64,000 bases of DNA, from the NCBI RefSeq assembly GCF_009669325.1, contig NZ_SZWE01000001.1:1865501-1929500 (forward strand). Reading direction: 5' to 3'. The DNA is from Roseovarius bejariae (GTDB lineage Bacteria > Pseudomonadota > Alphaproteobacteria > Rhodobacterales > Rhodobacteraceae). The notes under the pieces were generated by a model that worked only from the letters and a program-made list of their open reading frames with translations, made no database searches and had not been told where the DNA came from. Shown here piece by piece: positions 10,849 through 18,864 of this stretch (positions are counted from its first letter, which is position 1; each line of letters starts with the position of its first letter). Both the position numbers and the translations under genes were made by a program.

Positions 10849-11757
10849 ATGACGGACCACCAAACAACCCATCAGGCGCAGGAAGACGCCCGGAACGAGA
10901 CGATCAGGATCTGGCTGAACGGTCAGGTCGTGCCCAAGGGCGACGCCAAGGTCAGCGTCTATGACAGTGGCTTCATGTTGGGTGATGGTGTGTGGGAAGG
11001 GCTGCGCCTTTATAATGGCACATGGGCCTTTATTGATGAGCATCTCGATAGGTTGTTCGAGGCTGCCAAGGCCATTGATCTCGACATCGGGATGACCCGC
11101 GATGAGGTGTTTCAGGCCGTGTTAGAGACACAAAAAGCCAACGACATGCACACGGATGCCCATGCCCGCCTGATGGTGACGCGCGGTGTCAAAACCCGGC
11201 CGTTTCAACACCCCTCTTTGTCGCAACAGGGGCCGACAGTCACGATTATCATGGAGCATTCCAAGCCCAAGATCGCCCGCCCTATCCGTCTGGCAACCGT
11301 GCCCCACCTGCGCGGGTTGCCTATGACGCAGGACCCCAAGCTGAATTCGCATTCCAAGCTCAACTGCATCCTTGCCTGCATCGCCGCCGAAAAGGCCGGG
11401 GCCGATGAGGGTCTGATGCTGGATGTGAATGGCTTCGTGAACACCACGAACGCCTGCAACTTCTTCATCGTCCGCAAGGGCGAGGTTTGGACCTCGACCG
11501 GCGATTACTGCATGAACGGGATCACCCGGCAGAAGGTCATCGATCTCTGCCGCGAGGATGGGATTCCGGTCTACGAGCGGAATTATTCCCTCGTCGATAC
11601 CTATGGCGCCGACGAGGCATTTCTGACCGGCACATTCGGCGCGCAAACCCCCGTGGGCGAGATTGATGGCCGTCCCATCGGCAACGGTGAAATGGGGCCC
11701 GTTACCACCCGGATCAGAGAGCTTTATAAGTCTCTAATTCAGCGTAACTGCTCCTAA
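10849..11757 (+). CDS. PLP-dependent class IV aminotransferase (BCAT/D-amino-acid transaminase fold)
   Basis: A 302-aa fold-type IV aminotransferase. Family features include SVYDSGFMLGDGVWEGLRLY near the N-terminus, the lysine-bearing DPKLNSHSKLN segment around residues 162-171 (one of these lysines should bind PLP), and the NTTNACNFF stretch. Typical IlvE signature spacing is not exact, so the substrate (branched-chain, D-amino or another amino acid) is open. The start ATG 10849 follows a GAGAG ribosome-binding site. A sulfotransferase-like gene follows after 24 bp with its own strong ribosome-binding site, so the two are probably co-transcribed. Confidence 0.85.
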   Translation: MTDHQTTHQAQEDARNETIRIWLNGQVVPKGDAKVSVYDSGFMLGDGVWEGLRLYNGTWAFIDEHLDRLFEAAKAIDLDIGMTRDEVFQAVLETQKANDMHTDAHARLMVTRGVKTRPFQHPSLSQQGPTVTIIMEHSKPKIARPIRLATVPHLRGLPMTQDPKLNSHSKLNCILACIAAEKAGADEGLMLDVNGFVNTTNACNFFIVRKGEVWTSTGDYCMNGITRQKVIDLCREDGIPVYERNYSLVDTYGADEAFLTGTFGAQTPVGEIDGRPIGNGEMGPVTTRIRELYKSLIQRNCS

Positions 11758-11781
11758 ATCGGCACGTAAAGGAGACTGCCC

Positions 11782-12495
11782 ATGCGCCTCGCAATGTGGT
11801 CTGGCCCCCGCAATCTTTCGACCGCGATGATGTACTCCTTCGGCGCGCGTTCTGATTTCGCGGTGATCGATGAGCCGTTCTATGCCGCTTACCTCACCCT
11901 CACCGGCCTTCAGCACCCCATGCGCGATGACATCATCGCGTCACAACCCACAGAACCGCAGGCCGTGATTGATGGGTTATTAGGCCCTGTTCCTGCCCAA
12001 AAACCGCATTTCTATCAGAAACACATGGCCCAGCACATGATCGATGGGGTCCCGCGGGACTGGATAACGCAGGTGACGAATGTCTTTCTCATCCGCCACC
12101 CGGCCCGCGTCGCGGCCAGCTTCTCGGCGAAATACGACAACCCCACGCTCGCCGACATCGGTTTCGTCCAACAGGCCGAGCTTTATGATCTGCTCACCGC
12201 GCAGGGCCAAGCGCCCGTGGTGATCGATTCCGCCTACATTCGCCGTGACCCCGAAACCATGCTCAAGCGTCTTTGCGCCGCCATCGACCTGCCCTGGGAT
12301 CCCGCCATGCTCAGCTGGCCCAAGGGCGGCCACCCGGAGGATGGCGTCTGGGCGGCTCATTGGTATGCCTCGGTGCATGGCTCCACCGGGTTTGCCGCGG
12401 CCGAAGGCCCCTTGCCTGCCCTTGATGGTCCACGCGCCGAGCTTGCCAAGGCCGCGATGCCGGCTTACGAAAAACTCCGCGCCGTGGCGCTGTGA
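11782..12495 (+). CDS. Sulfotransferase-like P-loop protein paired with the class IV aminotransferase
   Basis: A 237-aa protein with a sulfotransferase-like fold. The N-terminus holds a loop resembling the 5'-phosphosulfate-binding loop (WSGPRNLSTAMMYSF, residues ~6-20). A second conserved segment, VFLIRHPARVAASF, lies near residue 100 and resembles the 3'-phosphate-binding arginine/serine region. The substrate is unknown; some members of this group are annotated only as hypothetical. The AAGGAG ribosome-binding site is very good. The tight pairing with the upstream aminotransferase suggests a shared pathway. Confidence 0.7.
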   Translation: MRLAMWSGPRNLSTAMMYSFGARSDFAVIDEPFYAAYLTLTGLQHPMRDDIIASQPTEPQAVIDGLLGPVPAQKPHFYQKHMAQHMIDGVPRDWITQVTNVFLIRHPARVAASFSAKYDNPTLADIGFVQQAELYDLLTAQGQAPVVIDSAYIRRDPETMLKRLCAAIDLPWDPAMLSWPKGGHPEDGVWAAHWYASVHGSTGFAAAEGPLPALDGPRAELAKAAMPAYEKLRAVAL

Positions 12496-12505
12496 CAAAC
12501 GAAAA

Positions 12506-12526
12506 CCCCCGGCCTGTCGCCGGGGG
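12506..12526 (-). terminator. Intrinsic terminator of the 743-aa acidic protein gene
   Basis: CCCCCGGC (12506-12513) and GCCGGGGG (12519-12526) form an 8-bp GC stem with a 5-nt loop. On the minus strand it is followed by TTTTCGTTT, a convincing U-tract for the gene ending at 12553. On the plus strand the tail is not T-rich, so it may only weakly terminate the sulfotransferase-like gene. Confidence 0.75.
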
Positions 12527-12552
12527 TCTACCGTCATTCATATGTTCAGGTC

Positions 12553-14784
12553 TCAGCCCGCGTTGCGCGTCTCGGCCCGGAAGTCGGTGCTTTCGGTCAC
12601 GCTAAAGCGGCCGCCCTTCAGCTTCTGAAGCTTACCCTGCCGCAGCAACTGACCAAAGGTGCGCAGGCCATCCTCGCGGCTGAATGCACTCCCCTCGACT
12701 TCCTTGAGCTTGCCCATCAGCATCGGGCGCGAGAACTGGGCGCGGCCTTCGACATCCGACATATAAGCCGCCGCCGCTTCAAGAAGCTCGGGCAGGCCCC
12801 GCACACCCATCTCCTCGGCGAATTCGCTGAAGTTGCCGCCGCTTTCGGAAACAGTCTCGACATCCGCCAAATCCGCCGTCGACACGCGGCGCGGGCGTAC
12901 CGGGGTACTGTCCACATCCACCCGCTGCTCGGCCACCAGTTTCAGCGGCGCAGGGGCGCTCGGCTTGACGCTGGGGCGGCTGGCGCGCGGGCGGCCTTCG
13001 CCCGGCTCCGGGCGGCGTGGCCGCACCACGCTGGCCAGATCGCTGCGGTAGGGTGTATCATCCACGTCTTCCTTCAGCGACGCACCGGCATTCTTCTCGG
13101 CCCGGGTCGCGGCCACAGCGGCGCGAAGATGTTGAATGGCGCTCCGGCGTTTGTTCGATTCCGGCGCTTCAAGCTGCGTGTCGGCCTCGTCGAAAATCCG
13201 CGCCAGATCTGCTTGGCGCTCGGCGCGTTCCAGCTTGGAAATCCCGCGCGGTGTTTGCTCGGGCTCTGCTTCCTCCGAGGGTTCCTCACCCTCGTCCTCG
13301 GCCAAGTCCTGAACCTGTTCCTCTTCGGTCAGGCGCAGGGGCGCGCTTTCCTTGTCAGCGGTTTCAGAGTCCTCGGCTTGCTCGGACTCGCCGAATTCCG
13401 CTTCGACTTCGGCAAGCTCACGCTGCAATTCGGCTTCTTCCTCGGCGCTCAGGCCGGAATCGTCTCCGAACAGGTTTGAATCAAGGTCTTCGTCACCGTC
13501 CTCTTCGATGTACCCCTCTGCGATGGCCGCTTCGAATTCGCTGCGCTTCATCTTGACCACGCGGGCCTGAACCAGGGGGCGCTCCTCGTCGTCTTCGGAA
13601 ACCTCCGCCTCGTCCGCAGGCTCTTCTGCCTCCTCGGGCATGGCATCGGCGAGAAGTTGGGCCAGTGTATCTTCGGCAAACTCTTCCGCCTTGGGTTCTG
13701 GTTTCGGGGCTTCAACGGGCTCCTGGATCGGGGTGCGTGCCTCGACAGCATCCAGAACCGCGGAAAAATCGGGCTCCTCGGTCTCATCCTGTGCGGCGGT
13801 TTCCGCCGCGTCGTCCTCGCTCAGAACTTCATCGAGGTCTGCGGCAGTTTCGCTCAGGAAATCTTGCGCATGTTCGTCTTCGGAATAAACGGTATCCTCG
13901 AACCCGCTGTCCGAATCCTGAACCAGCGATCGGATGCGACGCAGGCGATCGGCTACGCTGTCACCCTCACCGGCGGCATCTTCGGCCTCGGGTTCAACCG
14001 GCGCCGCGTCTGTCTCGGGGGCCACGTCTTCGACGGGCTCATCGCCCAAGGATGCCATGCTGGCCAAGGTCGCCATGTCCTCTTCGGCAGGCTCTTCCGT
14101 GGCCGCTGTGTCTTCGGGTTCCGGTTCTGCCTCGGCCTCTTGGATGGCGTCGGCCTCTGCTTCCGGTTCGTCCTCCGCGATGGGTTCCGGTGCCACTTCA
14201 TGGGTGGCTTCGGGCTCCGAGACCGCTTCGCCGCCATCCGATTCGAGTGCAGGCTCTTCCGTGCCCTCGGCAACGGCTTCCGTCACTTCGGGGGAAGGCT
14301 CCGAATCAGGCTCTGTTTCTGCCAAATCTGCCGTAACGGGCTCTTCCGCGGGCTCTGGCATCGGCTCGGCTTCGGGTGCCTCGTCAGCGGTGCGATCTTG
14401 TTCCGGGGCAGGTTCGGTTTCCGGCTGGTCAACCGGGGCGGGGGCGTCCGCCTCTTCTTTCATGGAGGGCGCGTCAGACTTGGGTTCGGTTTCCTGTTCC
14501 GGCGTTGCCGGTGCATTCAACGCGGCATCCTCGGCCGCGCGCAGCACGATCTTGCCCTCTTGTTCATGGGCATCGACACGCCGCGCAATCTCGCGCTCGG
14601 CGATCCGGGCCAGCATATCCGCGTCCGGTGTCGGTGGTTCGGCACCGAAATATCGGTCATCCGCGGCCAAATCGCGAAAGTACTCCGCAATTGCCTTCAT
14701 CGTGTCGAAGGAATCGTCGAATCCTTCAAGGGTGCACGAAAAGGTGCCATATGAAACTGTGAGTATCTTGCTTGAATTAACCAT
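12553..14784 (-). CDS. Large acidic, Ala/Glu/Pro-rich protein of unknown function
   Basis: A 743-aa protein that I cannot assign to a characterised family. Residues 1-~85 look like a folded domain (LTVSYGTFSCTLEGFDDSF, then MKAIAEYFRDLAADDRYFG). Residues ~95-560 are low-complexity, dominated by Glu, Ala, Asp and Pro with blocks such as EPEAEADAIQEAEAEPE. The C-terminal ~110 residues again look folded (ELLEAAAAYMSDVEGRAQFS; FGQLLRQGKLQKLKGGRFSV), possibly winged-helix-like. There is no signal peptide or membrane segment. The layout of two folded ends joined by a long acidic linker suggests a scaffold. It is a single gene with its own terminator. Confidence 0.8.
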   Translation of the reverse strand: MVNSSKILTVSYGTFSCTLEGFDDSFDTMKAIAEYFRDLAADDRYFGAEPPTPDADMLARIAEREIARRVDAHEQEGKIVLRAAEDAALNAPATPEQETEPKSDAPSMKEEADAPAPVDQPETEPAPEQDRTADEAPEAEPMPEPAEEPVTADLAETEPDSEPSPEVTEAVAEGTEEPALESDGGEAVSEPEATHEVAPEPIAEDEPEAEADAIQEAEAEPEPEDTAATEEPAEEDMATLASMASLGDEPVEDVAPETDAAPVEPEAEDAAGEGDSVADRLRRIRSLVQDSDSGFEDTVYSEDEHAQDFLSETAADLDEVLSEDDAAETAAQDETEEPDFSAVLDAVEARTPIQEPVEAPKPEPKAEEFAEDTLAQLLADAMPEEAEEPADEAEVSEDDEERPLVQARVVKMKRSEFEAAIAEGYIEEDGDEDLDSNLFGDDSGLSAEEEAELQRELAEVEAEFGESEQAEDSETADKESAPLRLTEEEQVQDLAEDEGEEPSEEAEPEQTPRGISKLERAERQADLARIFDEADTQLEAPESNKRRSAIQHLRAAVAATRAEKNAGASLKEDVDDTPYRSDLASVVRPRRPEPGEGRPRASRPSVKPSAPAPLKLVAEQRVDVDSTPVRPRRVSTADLADVETVSESGGNFSEFAEEMGVRGLPELLEAAAAYMSDVEGRAQFSRPMLMGKLKEVEGSAFSREDGLRTFGQLLRQGKLQKLKGGRFSVTESTDFRAETRNAG

Positions 14785-14932
14785 TATTCCGCTCGCTCCG
14801 CATTACCTGCTGGGAGTAGGCTTATCACCACAGCCAAGACCAAAGATGCCCGATTCTTAGAATTTTACCGTATCATTTCGTGGTCAGAATGTGATCTGTT
14901 TCCAAAATAGGGCCTAATCTGGATTTTTGAAC

Positions 14933-15607
14933 ATGATTGTAGTGCATGACAAACCTGTAACCTTGATTGGTGGGGCCGAGGTCTCGAAAAAGATGCTCGA
15001 TCGTGCACAATCCTTCGGGCCGTGTGTTGTTGCGGCGGATGGTGGGGCTGATGCCGCGCTTTATAACGGGGTCATGCCCGATGCCGTAATCGGTGATTTC
15101 GATTCGCTCACCGATTGGGCGCGGGGGCAAATCCCTCGGGCGGCCCTGCATCCCATTCCCGAACAGGAAACAACCGATTTTGACAAATGCCTGCGTAACA
15201 TCGCGGCGCCGCTTGTTGTTGGCGTGGGGTTTTCGGGCAATCGGCTTGATCATCAACTCTCCGCTTACAATACACTTGTGCGTCACCCGCACCGGCCCTG
15301 TGTGCTTTTGGGGGTGGAGGAGCTTGTGTTTCTCTGTCCTCCGTCCATCCGCCTCGATTTGAAAACTGGCTGTCCGGTTTCGCTTTTCCCCATGGGTGCG
15401 GTCGAAGGGGTGTCCGATGGGTTGCAGTTTCCCATCGACGGTTTGAATTTCGCCCCCGACGGTCGGGTCGGCACATCCAATACGGCACTTGGCCCGGTCG
15501 ATATTTCGGTCACGTCACCCAAGATGCTGGTTATCCTTCCTCAAGAGTCGTTCGAGCAGGCCGTTCAGGCGTTGCTGTCCGCCCGGTCGTGGTGGCCCGC
15601 GCCATGA
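14933..15607 (+). CDS. thiN: Thiamine pyrophosphokinase
   Basis: A 224-aa enzyme that transfers pyrophosphate from ATP to thiamine to make TPP. Diagnostic motifs are VVAADGGADAAL, PDAVIGDFDSL and TTDFDKCL (acidic metal/ATP site), followed by GFSGNRLDHQLSAYNTL. The C-terminal beta domain (residues ~140-224) is the thiamine-binding part. ATG 14933 is preferred over TTG 14927. It is flanked by a divergent gene and followed by a terminator, so it is probably monocistronic. No THI-box riboswitch is obvious in its ~150-bp upstream region. Confidence 0.87.
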   Translation: MIVVHDKPVTLIGGAEVSKKMLDRAQSFGPCVVAADGGADAALYNGVMPDAVIGDFDSLTDWARGQIPRAALHPIPEQETTDFDKCLRNIAAPLVVGVGFSGNRLDHQLSAYNTLVRHPHRPCVLLGVEELVFLCPPSIRLDLKTGCPVSLFPMGAVEGVSDGLQFPIDGLNFAPDGRVGTSNTALGPVDISVTSPKMLVILPQESFEQAVQALLSARSWWPAP

Positions 15608-15662
15608 GGGAAGGTTAAACCGCGAAAACTTGCATTTGAATTAAAGCCACGCGCGCAAAGGT

Positions 15663-15692
15663 AAGGCCCGGCGCTGGGCCGGGCCTTCTTTT
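15663..15692 (+). terminator. Intrinsic terminator after thiamine pyrophosphokinase gene
   Basis: AAGGCCCGG (15663-15671) pairs with CCGGGCCTT (15679-15687) across a 7-nt loop, followed by CTTTTC. It can also act on transcripts arriving from argG on the other strand, which would meet it after crossing the 15700-15779 element. Confidence 0.75.
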
Positions 15693-15699
15693 CGAAGAA

Positions 15700-15779
15700 T
15701 CGTACGACTTGTACGAAAGTTTTTCGCGACCCCCGGATTTTCGTACGAAACTCGGGGGTAAAACGTACGACTCGTACGT
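15700..15779 (-). repeat. 80-bp palindromic element, copy 1 (beside argG stop)
   Basis: The element has a paired-octamer block at 15700-15716 (TCGTACGA-C-TTGTACGA), a central TTCGTACGAA at 15740-15749 inside a CCCCCG/CGGGGG stem, and a second paired block at 15763-15779. Block centres are 36.5 and 26.5 bp apart, exactly as in copy 2 at 48637-48716. The element ends one base before the argG stop codon (15780-15782 on the minus strand). Three of the five octamers carry one change from TCGTACGA. It could be a protein-binding array, a mobile extragenic repeat or a structured 3' UTR. Confidence 0.85.
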
Positions 15780-17006
15780 TTATCCTTTCAACCGGCGCTC
15801 CCGCGCCGCCAAAAGCTTCAGGCGCAGCGCGTTGAGCTGGATGAAACCGGCGGCGTCCTTCTGATCGTAGGCGCCCGCGTCGTCTTCGAAGGTCACATGC
15901 GCTTCCGAATACAGGCTATGATCCGACCAGCGGGCAACCGTGCGGGCCGAGCCTTTGTAAAGCTTCAGTTTCACAGATCCGGTCACATGATGTTGTGAGG
16001 CGTCAATCGCCGCCTGCAACATCTCGCGTTCGGGGCTGTACCAGAACCCGTTATAGATCAGCTCCGCATACCGCGGCATCAACTCATCTTTGAGGTGCGC
16101 GGCGCCCCGGTCCAGCGTGATTTGTTCGATCCCGCGATGCGCTTCCAGAAGGATCGTGCCGCCCGGGGTCTCGTAAATCCCGCGGCTCTTCATCCCCACG
16201 AACCGGCCTTCCACCAGGTCCAGCCGCCCGATACCGTGCTTGCCGCCCAATTCATTCAGTTTTGTCAATAGGTTAGCAGGGCTAAGCGCCTCGCCGTTGA
16301 TGCTGACGGCATCGCCTTTCTCAAAGCCGATTTCGATGATTTCCGGTTCATTCGGCGCATCCTCGGGATGAACCGTGCGTTGATACACGTAATCCGGCGC
16401 CATCTCTGCGGGGTCTTCCAGAACCTTGCCCTCGCTCGACGTATGCAGCAGGTTCGCATCCACGGAAAACGGCGCTTCGCCGCGTTTGTCCTTGGCGATC
16501 GGAATCTGGTTTTTCTCTGCAAAATCAAGAAGTTTGGTACGGCTGGACAGGTCCCATTCGCGCCACGGCGCGATCACCTTGATGTCGGGGTTCAGGGCAT
16601 ATGCGGCCAGTTCGAACCGCACTTGATCGTTGCCCTTGCCTGTGGCCCCATGCGCGACGGCATCGGCTCCGGTTTCCTCGGCAATCTCCACAAGACGCTT
16701 TGAAATCAACGGTCTGGCGATTGACGTACCCAGAAGGTACAGCCCCTCGTACACTGCATTTGCGCGGAACATCGGGAAAACGAAATCACGCACGAACTCT
16801 TCACGGATGTCTTCGATAAAGATGTTTTCCGGTTTGATTCCAAGAAGTTCCGCCTTCTTGCGCGCGGGCTCCAACTCCTCGCCCTGGCCCAGATCGGCGG
16901 TAAAGGTCACCACCTCGCAACCATATTCGGTTTGCAGCCATTTCAGGATGATCGAGGTATCAAGCCCCCCGGAATAGGCCAGCACGACTTTCTTGGGCGC
17001 GGACAT
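15780..17006 (-). CDS. argG: Argininosuccinate synthase
   Basis: ArgG (408 aa) joins citrulline and aspartate with ATP hydrolysis in the penultimate step of arginine biosynthesis. The ATP pyrophosphatase loop AYSGGLDTS is at residues 10-18, and [16 protein letters not shown], the citrulline/aspartate-binding region, follows. The C-terminal part includes the [17 protein letters not shown] segment. ATG 17006 is chosen for its GAGGG ribosome-binding site and the family start MSAPKKVV; the open frame continues further 5' without similarity. Divergent from ilvA across 143 bp, with the 80-bp repeat element directly downstream. Confidence 0.96.
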   Translation of the reverse strand: MSAPKKVVLAYSGGLDTSIILKWLQTEYGCEVVTFTADLGQGEELEPARKKAELLGIKPENIFIEDIREEFVRDFVFPMFRANAVYEGLYLLGTSIARPLISKRLVEIAEETGADAVAHGATGKGNDQVRFELAAYALNPDIKVIAPWREWDLSSRTKLLDFAEKNQIPIAKDKRGEAPFSVDANLLHTSSEGKVLEDPAEMAPDYVYQRTVHPEDAPNEPEIIEIGFEKGDAVSINGEALSPANLLTKLNELGGKHGIGRLDLVEGRFVGMKSRGIYETPGGTILLEAHRGIEQITLDRGAAHLKDELMPRYAELIYNGFWYSPEREMLQAAIDASQHHVTGSVKLKLYKGSARTVARWSDHSLYSEAHVTFEDDAGAYDQKDAAGFIQLNALRLKLLAARERRLKG

Positions 17007-17149
17007 CACTTTTCCCTCTCTTCGGATATGCGCACGGCGCTTATCGGGTTTTTGCCGCCGGGGCAAGATACGTCAGGTTTGCGGTATTCTTATGTATGCT
17101 TTGCCCAACACCCTTGCCCCGGATGTAACATTCCGCCAATCAAGGCGTT

Positions 17150-18388
17150 ATGACTGATTTTCGCCCCCTTGCCCAATCCGCCGAAGCCGCGATGCGCGAC
17201 GTGTTCGACCCCACGCCGCTGCAACGCAACGATCACCTGTCCGAACGTTATCATGCCGACATCTGGCTCAAGCGCGAGGATCTGTCGCCGGTGCGCTCCT
17301 ACAAGCTGCGCGGGGCCTTCAACGCCATGCGTAAAGTCTTGGAAAATAGTCCGAATTCGACACAGTTTGTTTGTGCCAGTGCCGGCAATCATGCCCAGGG
17401 CGTGGCCTTCATGTGCCGTCACTTCGGGGTCAAGGGTGTGATCTTCATGCCGGTCACGACCCCGCAGCAGAAGATCGGCAAGACCGAGAAATTCGGTGGC
17501 GATGCCGTTTCGATCCGGCTGACCGGCGATTACTTTGACGATACGCTTTCGGCGGCACAGGCTTATTGCGCTGAAATCAATGGGCATTTCCTGTCTCCTT
17601 TCGACGATGAAGACGTGATCGAAGGTCAGGCCTCTGTGGGCGTCGAGATCGAAAAACAGCTGGATCATATGCCCGACCGGATCATCATGCCCGTCGGTGG
17701 CGGGGGTCTCTCCTCAGGGGTTTGCAGTTATCTCGGGGATCGCACCACTTTCACATTGGTCGAACCGGAAGGTGGGGCCTGCCTTGCGGCTGCGTTGCAT
17801 GCCGGTAAGCCGACCCGTCTGGACCATATCGACAATTTCGCCGATGGTGCCGCCGTCGCCCAGATCGGGGCCAAGACCTTTGCACGCCTTGCCCATATCG
17901 ACCCCTCCACCATGCTGGCGATTGATGAAGATCGCCTTTGCACCACGATGCTTGAAATGCTCAACGTCGAAGGCATCGTGCTTGAACCTGCTGGGGCGCT
18001 GGCCGTTGATGCGCTCAAGGATTTGGCACAAGATATTCGTGGCAAAACAGTGGTTTGCGTGACGTCCGGGGGGAATTTTGATTTCGAGCGCCTTCCCGAG
18101 GTCAAGGAACGCGCACAGCGTTATTCCGGTGTCAAAAAGTACTTCATCCTGCGTATGCCGCAGCGCCCCGGTGCCTTGCGCGATTTCCTGAACATTCTCG
18201 GCCCCGAAGACGATATTGCACGGTTCGAGTATCTCAAGAAATCCGCCCGCAATTTCGGGTCGGTCCTGATCGGGATCGAAACCAACCGCCCCGAGAACTT
18301 CGAACATATCCAGACAAAACTTGAAGCGGCTGGTTTCGACTATCGCGACATAACGAATGACGAAGTTCTTGCCGAGTTCCTGATTTAA
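17150..18388 (+). CDS. ilvA: Threonine ammonia-lyase (threonine deaminase)
   Basis: A 412-aa PLP enzyme converting threonine to 2-oxobutanoate, the first committed step of isoleucine synthesis. The PLP lysine is K52 in VRSYKLRGA and the phosphate-binding glycine loop is VGGGGLSSG near residue 182. The C-terminal ~90 residues (KKYFILRMPQRPGALRDFL) form a single ACT-like regulatory domain, as in the shorter IlvA forms such as that of Bacillus. Feedback control by isoleucine is therefore plausible but not shown. The stop overlaps the convergent Hpt gene by 4 bp. Confidence 0.93.
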   Translation: MTDFRPLAQSAEAAMRDVFDPTPLQRNDHLSERYHADIWLKREDLSPVRSYKLRGAFNAMRKVLENSPNSTQFVCASAGNHAQGVAFMCRHFGVKGVIFMPVTTPQQKIGKTEKFGGDAVSIRLTGDYFDDTLSAAQAYCAEINGHFLSPFDDEDVIEGQASVGVEIEKQLDHMPDRIIMPVGGGGLSSGVCSYLGDRTTFTLVEPEGGACLAAALHAGKPTRLDHIDNFADGAAVAQIGAKTFARLAHIDPSTMLAIDEDRLCTTMLEMLNVEGIVLEPAGALAVDALKDLAQDIRGKTVVCVTSGGNFDFERLPEVKERAQRYSGVKKYFILRMPQRPGALRDFLNILGPEDDIARFEYLKKSARNFGSVLIGIETNRPENFEHIQTKLEAAGFDYRDITNDEVLAEFLI

Positions 18389-18717
18389 GCAGGCGATACG
18401 CTACCTAACCCCTCAAGGAAAACGGCTTTCGAGGTGTCGTAGCTGGCCAGAATGTCGGCAATATCAACCTGCTCTGCCGCACCAGCCGCTGCCGCTGTTT
18501 CACCCGCTTGGCATTTCTCTGAGAACTGTGCAAACCCAAGGTTCAGTGCGCTGCCTTTCAGGGCATGCAAGCGGGATTCAAGCGCATCCTGCCTTGGATC
18601 ATCTCGAAGCCCGGCAACTTCTGCGTCGGCTTCTTCAAGGAACATACCAACCACTTCCTGCAAACTGTCGGCGCCGATTTCATCGCGCAAGTCTTTTACC
18701 CTGTTCCAGTCGATCAT
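18385..18717 (-). CDS. Hpt-domain phosphotransfer protein
   Basis: A short single-domain histidine phosphotransfer protein. The phospho-accepting histidine is H51 in RLHALKGSALNLGF, inside a helical bundle of ~110 aa. ATG 18717 (MIDWNRVKDL) is preferred because an AAGGA precedes it and it starts at the usual Hpt boundary; an ATG at 18819 would add 34 residues of unclear origin. The gene is divergent from a receiver-PP2C protein 147 bp away, a likely phosphorelay partner, but no histidine kinase is adjacent. Confidence 0.85.
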   Translation of the reverse strand: MIDWNRVKDLRDEIGADSLQEVVGMFLEEADAEVAGLRDDPRQDALESRLHALKGSALNLGFAQFSEKCQAGETAAAAGAAEQVDIADILASYDTSKAVFLEGLGSVSPA

Positions 18718-18864
18718 CGCCAAAATGTCCTTATCTTGCTCATTCAGAGTGTTGTTCAAAACTGTTAAGCGATCCTGAGTACAGGCAATTCTAGAAATTC
18801 GATTTTTAGGCTTCATCATCGGTTAATCCCCGCTGGCTTTCACTGGCCTGACACGTGTTGACGG

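Noticed and set aside
14785..14932. THI-box riboswitch before the thiamine pyrophosphokinase gene
   Set aside because: The conserved CTGAGA and related strings were not found; the gap holds no clear structure.
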